64,000 nucleotides of DNA. Origin: Diogma glabrata (lineage: Eukaryota; Arthropoda; Insecta; Diptera; Cylindrotomidae). The notes under the pieces were generated by a model that was not told the origin of the DNA, did no database searches, and was given only the letters and a program-made list of their open reading frames with translations. Below, piece by piece: positions 57,256 through 64,000 of the stretch (position 1 is the first letter of the stretch; the number at the start of each line of letters is the position of its first letter). Where the stretch lies: assembly GCA_963693315.1 (NCBI GenBank), contig OY856186.1:229504754-229568753 (forward strand), read 5' to 3'. The position numbers were made by a program, and so were the translations under genes.

Positions 57256-59863
57256 TCAAAAATCGCCAAGTGTGTCAAAAGAAGGAAATTTGTATATTTT
57301 TTACTAAAAAATGTTCAATTTAAGTGATTAGGAATAGAAATATTGAATTTGAAGAAATTTTGATGGCCGGGATTGGTATGTGAAGCCAAAAACTAGATTA
57401 TTGCATTATAAGTTTGTCAAAAAATGTTGTCAAGTGTGTCAAAAGAAAGCTTTTTATTTAATATTTTACCCAATTTTTTGGAAAAAAAATAAAACTAATT
57501 ATTTGTATGACATGAAATTTTATTATTATTATGGCAATTTCAAAGATTATCATTTCTTTGTTTAGAAAATAATAAAATTATTTATTTGAATGACATGAAA
57601 TGTAATGATCATAATATTATTATTATTGAGAATTTTATTGCATTAAAATATTGTCAAGTACATATGTCAAAAAAATGATTTCATTTATTTTTTTGGACAA
57701 TTTTTTGGAAAAAAAAAATTTAGCTGTTTGTACGATGTAAATGTGACATTTTTGAATTTGTTATAGTTTATGAAATATTTTTGGAATTTTGAAAAACTTT
57801 AAATTTTTGATTTTATTATAATATTTTTAAATTTGGAAAAAGTTTCAATTTTTGATATTGTTATAATTTTTGCAATATTTTTAGAATTTTGGAAAAAGTT
57901 TGAATTTTTATGAATTTTTGGAATATTATTAGGATTTAGAAAAAGTTTAAATATTTGATTTTATTCTAATTTATGGAATATTTTTGGAATTTTGAAAAAA
58001 GTTTCAATTTTTGATATTGTTATAATTTTTTCAATATTTTCAGAATTTTTGAAAAAGTTTAATCAAAGATTAATAAAAAAATTGTAATAATTTTTGGAAT
58101 ATTTTTGGACTTTTGAAAAAAGTTTGATTTTATTTAATTTTTACAATATTTTTGGAATTTTGAAAGAAATATGAATTTGTGATTTTGTAATATTTTCGGT
58201 CTTTGGTCTGGGTTAAGGATTTTGATATAGTTTTCGGCAAAAAACTTTTATGAGGACATTTTAGTTTTTAGTTTTGGGCAGCGATGTATATCAAACATAA
58301 CTCTTTGTACAAGTATTTTTTTATCTCTCTTTAGAAATTTATAACAAAACTAACACGAAACATCAATACGTGGCCGAAAAATTATAACAGATCATATATT
58401 AACAAAATTTAGTGAAAAGATGATACAATCAGCAAACTACTCAAAAACCTCTCCTTTTAGCGTTTCGAGAAAATATTACAAAATCACAAATTCATATTTC
58501 TTTCAAAATTCCAAAAATATTGTAAAAATTAAATAAAATCAAACTTTTTTCAGAAGTCCAAAAATATTCCAAAAATTAGAATAAAATCAAATATTTAAAC
58601 TTTTTCTAAATTCCAATAATATTCCGAAAATTCTTAAAAATTCAAACATTTCCAATATTCATTCGAAAAATATTCCAAAAATTCTTACAAAATCAGAAAT
58701 TGAAAGTTTTTCCAAAATTCTAAAAATATATATAAAATTCAAAAATTCTATTTTTATCAAAATTTTAAAATATTGCAAAAACTATAACAAAACCAAAAGT
58801 TGAAACTGTTTTCAAAATTCTAAAAATATTCCAAAAATTAAAATAAAATCAAATATTTAAACTTTTTCTAAATTCCAATAATATGTCAAGAATTCTTAAA
58901 AATTCAAACTTTTTCCAAAATTCTTAAAATATTGCCAAAATTATTAAAAAATCAAAAATTGAAACTTTTTCCAAAATTCTAAAAATATGTATAAATTTCA
59001 AATTTTTTTTTTTTTAAACTTTTAAAATATTGCAAAAATTATAACAAAATCAAATATTGAAACATTTTTCAAAATTCCAAAAATATTCCAAAAATTAGAA
59101 TAAAATCAAATATTTAAACTTTTTCTAAATTCAAATAATATTTCACAAATTCTTAAAAATTCGAACTTTTTTCAAAATTCCAAACATATTGCAAAAATTA
59201 TTACAAAATCAAAAATTGAAATTTTTTTCAAAACTCCAAAAGTTATAATGAAATCAAAAATTTAAAATCTTTCAAAATTCTAAAAATATTCCAAAAATTC
59301 TTACAAAATCAAAAACAAGATTTAAAACTTTATTCCAAAATTCTAAAAATATTGCAAAAATTATCACAAAATCAATATTACAAACTTTTTTCAAAATTCA
59401 AAAAATATTTCAAAAACTATAAAAAATTCAAAAATTTCCAGCTCCAATTTCATTTTCAATTACATTTACGTCATAAAAACAGCTACATTTTTTTCCCCAA
59501 AAAATTGGCTAAAAAAATAAATGAAATCATTTTTTGACACACTTGACAATATTTTTTTGACAAACTTATAATGCCATATTTCTCTAAAATAATAACAAAA
59601 TTACATGTCATACATATTATTAATTTTATTTTTTTCCAAAAAATTGGGTAAAAAAATAAATAAAAATCTTTCTTTTGACACACTTGACAACATTTTTATG
59701 ACAAACTTATAATACAATAATCTAGTTTTTGGTCTCACATACCAATCCCGGCCATCCAGATTTCTCCACATTCTTTGTTCCTACTCATTTTCACTTCAAA
59801 TGAACGTTTTTTAAGCAAAATGTATGCATTTTTCCTTGTTTTGACACACTTGACGATTTTTGA
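57256..59863. mobile_element. Foldback element with satellite-like core
   Basis: The left arm tcaaaaatcgccaagtgtgtc ... gatggccgggattggtatgtg ... aaaaactagattattg ... acaaactt-class blocks (57256-57560) is the inverse of 59863-59530. The core is the ~55-60-bp A-rich repeat, inverted in 57740-58190 and direct in 58480-59440, around a unique block at 58195-58460 that is shared with 42090-42400. Repeated short frames (SKCVKRK-type, KFKKYFKNYKK-type) are by-products. No transposase. Confidence 0.75.
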
Positions 59864-60112
59864 CACACTCCTGGTACAGCTATCGAACACATCGTCCTTT
59901 CGGCTCTTACTAGAGTGTATCTATTTTTAGAATTCAAAATTTTTCAAATCTCTTCAGCCGTTTTCTAGATTTCGTCGGCTGTTATGGCAGACAGACATAC
60001 ATATTTTTTGCTTTCTTAGAATCAGTAGGTCTCAATCCCAAAAAAGTGGGGGTAAGAATTTCACTTTTAGCTCATGAATGTAATACTTAGGTCTTTCAGA
60101 CCAAAGTAATTT

Positions 60113-61086
60113 TACTTATTAGTTTCAAATATAATTTATTTTTTAAATAAGTTTTTGCTCAATGCATTTTTGAATCTGTAACCGTTTTAATAGTTATGTA
60201 ACAACTGAAATGCATTGAAGGAAATTGATAATAAAAAATATGCAATCATTATTTTAATAATAATTGTGGAATTAAAAACAAGTGTTTTAATTAAAATTTA
60301 TATTCAAAATATTTCGTCAACTTCCTACAGTTTATGACACAACCGAATTTACTAGCTTTAAAAAGTGAAATAGGGCGTTCTTTGGAATTAAAATTATTTA
60401 TTACCTTTGTAATTAACCAGTTTTTAAAATGTATAACAAATGTTTGTTGATCAAGACTTTCTTTAAACAAAAAGTAATTTTGTATAATAGGAATAACAAT
60501 ATGTATATGTCACAAGAACGCATAGAAAGCTTTTAAAACCGCACCTATTTCCTACAACCACATAAAGAGTTGTATGGAGCCTCATTTCTTAGATCAAGCA
60601 ATAGTTTGGCATCATCAAGGACTACTCCGTAACTAATCTGACGCTGATATTGTTGGCTGAATAGACTTCATTTACCACAGCACCATTAAGATTTCTCTTT
60701 TCCTGGTGTCATTTCACTATATGTACTATTGTTTGTGGTAAGTGACATCTCACACTACCTTGTACATATATGCTAATATAACTACGACGTAAATACGGTA
60801 TTTTGTTAACCTAATCTGGCTAACCTAAAATACCAAATGAAACAATTAATACAATGTCCAAATCAAATGTCCAAAAAAAGCATCGCGGTAGGCGAAAGAA
60901 TAAGTTTGCAAAAAAGTTTGTCGTGAAAATATTAATATTTAAATTACAAAAGATTGTACAAATTTAGAAGAAATTGTTGAAGACCACTATTAATTTATAG
61001 GTATTGCATTACTAAAATTTTGTAGTAAATTGAAAACTGTTTGAATTACACAATTAGGGTTTTAAAGCCATTTTCGAATAATCGAT
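60113..61086. other. Flank and possible 5' region of the CR1-like element
   Basis: No supported frame. The 5' end of the downstream non-LTR element cannot be fixed. Confidence 0.4.
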
Positions 61087-62147
61087 ATGTCTAATTCGAG
61101 GCAAACAAGATTTCAATTAAAGAAAAATGTAAATATCCATTCAAGTTTCATGAAATTAAGTTCTGAAAATGAATCATGCTCGATGTGTTCAGAAAAAGTA
61201 GCCAAAAAAGATAAAAAAGTAGCTTGTTCATCATGTAATAATAAATTTCATATTGAATGTGTTTCCATTTCCGTGGGAAATACAATGAGTTGAAATCCTT
61301 GTCTAACTCTAAATGGTTCTGTTCTGATTCATGTAATCAGTCCGGTAATAGCCAAAATGATGAATTCTCACATGATGATGTTGATGTAAATAATATTAGT
61401 TCTACGGACAACATTCAAGTCGTTATCGATTCGCAAAAATATATTTCTCATCAAATGGATGTTTTAAATAAAAAAGTTGATGAAATTAAAAAAATGTTTC
61501 TAATATTCAAAAGCAATTGAATTTCTTGATAAAAAGGTAATGGATCTGGAACATCGTTTGGAAGTTTGTAATCAAGAAAAACTTGATGATCATCTCCTTG
61601 TTATGGGTGTTCCTGTTATTATAAAAGAAGATATTGTTGAAACAGTTACAAAACTTGTTGCTGATCTGGATATTCCTATTAAAAAAGAAGATGTTTTACA
61701 GGCTGGTCGGTTGCAAAAATCTTCTGATTCGAACAAAGTGAATTCAAATATGCAAGGCAATTCTCGAATTGTATCACAATTTTGGTAAAATTTGTGAATA
61801 CTAGTGTCAAAAAACAAATTATGGCTAGAAAGAAGCAATATGGTCCAATATACACTGAAAAGTATTACCCTAGTGTCAAAAATTCCATAAAATTAAATGA
61901 AGTAACTAGAGAACAACATGAAATTAAACGTCAGATTTATTTTAACTCATATCTCTCTGTTTATAACAAGAATTTACTTAACAAGGCTAAAGAACTAAAA
62001 TATTATAATTATAAATTTGCTTGGTTTGGCTATAACAACCAAGTGTGTGTTCGCAAGGAACCTGATTCTAAGATACTAATTATTCGTAATGTTGAGGACA
62101 TAGAAGCATTGAAAAATAATACTAAAAGAGGAACAAACGAAGAATAA
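61087..62147 (+). pseudogene. Non-LTR retrotransposon ORF1 with PHD finger (CR1-like)
   Basis: The ATG at 61087 is followed by a basic start and a PHD-type zinc finger: SCSMCSEKVAKKDKKVACSS CNNKFHIECV (C-C...C-C...H-C), continued in another frame by KWFCSDSC. An acidic linker and a coiled-coil-like stretch (MDVLNKKVDEIKKM; MDLEHRLEVCNQEKLDDHLL) follow. After two further frame changes (near 61510 and 61785), comes a basic C-terminal domain (RKKQYGPIYTEKYY ... KEPDSKILIIRNVEDIEAL). ORF1 proteins of this kind bind RNA. At least three frameshifts make the copy inactive. Confidence 0.8.
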
Positions 62148-62220
62148 ATTAAGTATTATTCTACAAGTTTCATATATTATTTGGTGTTATTTTATTTGTT
62201 AATTTAAATTTTTTCTTTTA

Positions 62221-64000
62221 ATGAATTCAAATTCATTAGTTTTATATCCTAATATTGTTTCAAAATACTCTAACTTAAATTTATTTTCATCAAACAAGAA
62301 CAAAGATAATCTCAACATTCTATATCTTAATATCAGAAGTCTTCGTCATAAATTACAGGATCTTGAAGTAATATTAAATTCTTATTCTGATTTAGTCCAT
62401 GTGATAATTTTAACGGAAATTTATATATATGAAAATGAAAACAAATTCTACAACTTACATTCATATAATTCTTACTTCAGTAATAGAGATTCAAATATTG
62501 GCGGTGGATGCGCTGTGTTTGTCCATGAATCTATTCAATCTTCATTCATTGCTAGTTCTTCTATAAATAATATTGAGTATATCGTAATTAATCTTTCAAA
62601 TTTACATATTAATTTGGTTGGTGTTTATAGGTCACCTAGTTCTGACGTTGCAACTTTTTTAAATATATTTGAAAATAATATATTGAACCTAAAAAATTCA
62701 ATAATTATGGGTGATTTCAATTTTAATTTGCAAGACAAAGATGATAATGTTGTTATTCAGTATTGTAATCTAATAACCAGCTGCGGATTTATGTATTTAA
62801 ATTCTTTGGATACGAAAATGTCAACTAGAGTTTCTAACACAAGTTGTACAACAATTGATCATGTGATTACTGATATCATTAAAAATTTTGAAATTTCAAT
62901 TACCGATTGTGATCTTTCGGATCACAGAATGTTACAGCTTCGTTTTTGCCTTGCTAATAAATCTAAACGTACCCCAACAATTTACTCAAAAAGTTTTATT
63001 GATTATTTTTCCATTAACAATGCCTCTATGTACAAAGATCAGATAAATGAAGTACAAAATTTTTCGGAGTTCAGTGATGTTACCCAAAACTGCATTCAAA
63101 ACAATACAGTCTTAATTCCAAATTCCAAATCACGTCAAAAATTTGTAAATCCCTGGTTTAGTGATAAATTGCTGAGGATTAAAAAAATCAAGGACTATTT
63201 TTATAAATTGAGATTGAAATTTCCTGACAACCAATATGTTATTTCTCAATTTAGATTTTATAGAAATAATTTAAAAGTAGAGTGCTTGAATGCCAAAAAA
63301 AGTTATTATAATAGTCTCATTTCTAAAAATATTGCTAATCCTAGTTATTTGTGGAAAATTGTAAATGAACTAATTTATAACAAAAGTAATAAGCAATCAG
63401 TCATTACAAAAATTAAAAAAAAAGACATAGAACTAACGCACCCAATTAAAATTGCAAATGCTTTTAACGAACACTTTATTGAGGTAGGATCAAAACATAA
63501 TCAACAATTTTCAGTTTGCAATTTTTCTAATTTGACACCCTGTAGTCCGAAAAAAGGTATCAACTTTTATCTTACGCCTACTAGTGCAGTTGAGTTGGAA
63601 TCTATAATTAAGGGTCTAAATTTATCTGCTGCTAACGGTGCTGATTGTATATCTTCTAGATTTTTAAAACAACAAATTAATGATATAATTAATCCACTAG
63701 AAAAGTTGATAAATTCTTGCTTAGAGAAATGTGAATTTCCTGGATAATTTAAAGATAGCCAAGGTTCTTCCATTATTTAAATCTGGAAAAAAACAAATAT
63801 GTCAAATTATAGACCAATTTCAATTTTGAACAGTGTTTCAAAAATATTTGAAAAAGTTTTGTTAGCTCGTCTTGAAACTTTTTTAACTGCCAATGAAATA
63901 ATTCATCCTCAGCAATTTGGTTTTGCAAGTCGGTCAAGCACTTTAACTGCTTGTGTTCATATGATAGATTTTGTACAAAAAAATATTAGTAATGGTCTTT
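62221..64000 (+). pseudogene. Non-LTR retrotransposon ORF2: endonuclease and reverse transcriptase (CR1-like), runs off window
   Basis: ATG 62221. Apurinic-type endonuclease: ILYLNIRSLRHKLQDLEVIL, ILTEIYIYENE (metal-binding Glu), LVGVYRSPSSD, IIMGDFNFNLQD (Asp, Asn), TTIDHVITDI and the catalytic DLSDHRMLQL. Then a connector and the RT N-terminal region (LTPTSAVELESIIKGLNLSA). The frame breaks at 63747 and again near 63790, beyond which SNYRPISILNSVSKIFEKVL and HPQQFGFASRSSTLTACV continue the RT in another frame to the end. The SDH box and GDFNF are intact, so the endonuclease reading is uninterrupted, but RT is broken. Confidence 0.88.

Larger units (their letters stand above)
28511..60112. 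mobile_element. Element J: outermost transposon of the nest, long inverted repeats
   Basis: Left arm: 28511-28541 (aattacttcggtctgaaaga) then 55484-55725. Right arm: the inverse, 60112-59880. Both arms include ctactgattctaa-aaagcaaaa and atgtatgtctgtctgcc. The left arm is broken by element E at a point where the right arm reads through (cctaagtattacattcat), which gives the empty site. Arms are about 250 bases with roughly 75-80% identity by eye, so J is old. Its interior (55725-59880) holds a retrotransposon 3' end, a SINE and the foldback element at 57256-59863. No transposase recognised. Confidence 0.7.

Overview
This is AT-rich animal DNA with split genes, canonical GT-AG introns, TATA/initiator promoters and a very heavy load of transposable elements. 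Three minus-strand genes for chitin-binding cuticular proteins of the Rebers-Riddiford (RR) type, plus mdg1/412-like LTR retrotransposons, a THAP-domain P-superfamily transposon and jockey/CR1-type non-LTR elements, point to an insect, most likely a fly (Diptera). The exact species cannot be read from the window.

Region by region. 1-4.45 kb: one hAT transposon copy inserted into another copy of the same family, with an intact 8-bp target-site duplication (TSD). 5.0-11.75 kb: the only clear host genes, a cluster of three minus-strand cuticular protein genes. One has a full RR domain, one keeps only the first half and one keeps only the second half. 12.8-15.4 kb: a long-inverted-repeat element holding a dead reverse transcriptase, then a MITE. 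15.6-20.3 kb: a TA-flanked element (A1) that carries a pogo-like insertion and a decayed minus-strand multi-exon gene. It sits inside one unit of a tandem duplication that ends near 21.3 kb. 22.1-28.5 kb: a 350-bp TA microsatellite, tRNA-like SINE heads, a jockey remnant, a mariner-type MITE and two unplaced exon-like frames.

28.5-60.1 kb is a stack of nested insertions that can be read in order from empty-site comparisons: J (long inverted repeats) > E (3-bp TTA) > A2 (TA) > G1, an LTR retrotransposon (4-bp aggt) > P-superfamily transposon (7-bp gatcaca) > G2, a second LTR retrotransposon (4-bp aaat). A foldback element also sits in an intron of the P transposase. 60.1-64 kb holds a CR1-like non-LTR retrotransposon with a PHD-finger ORF1 and an endonuclease/reverse transcriptase ORF2 running off the end.

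The most striking feature is inside the G1 LTRs. Both carry an intronless piece of a host signalling gene, the Cbl ubiquitin ligase (phosphotyrosine-binding region, about 115 codons). At the matching place the related element G2 carries a different coding-like insert. The two elements also share a hairpin just upstream of the 3' LTR, in the place where a polypurine tract is expected but none is visible.
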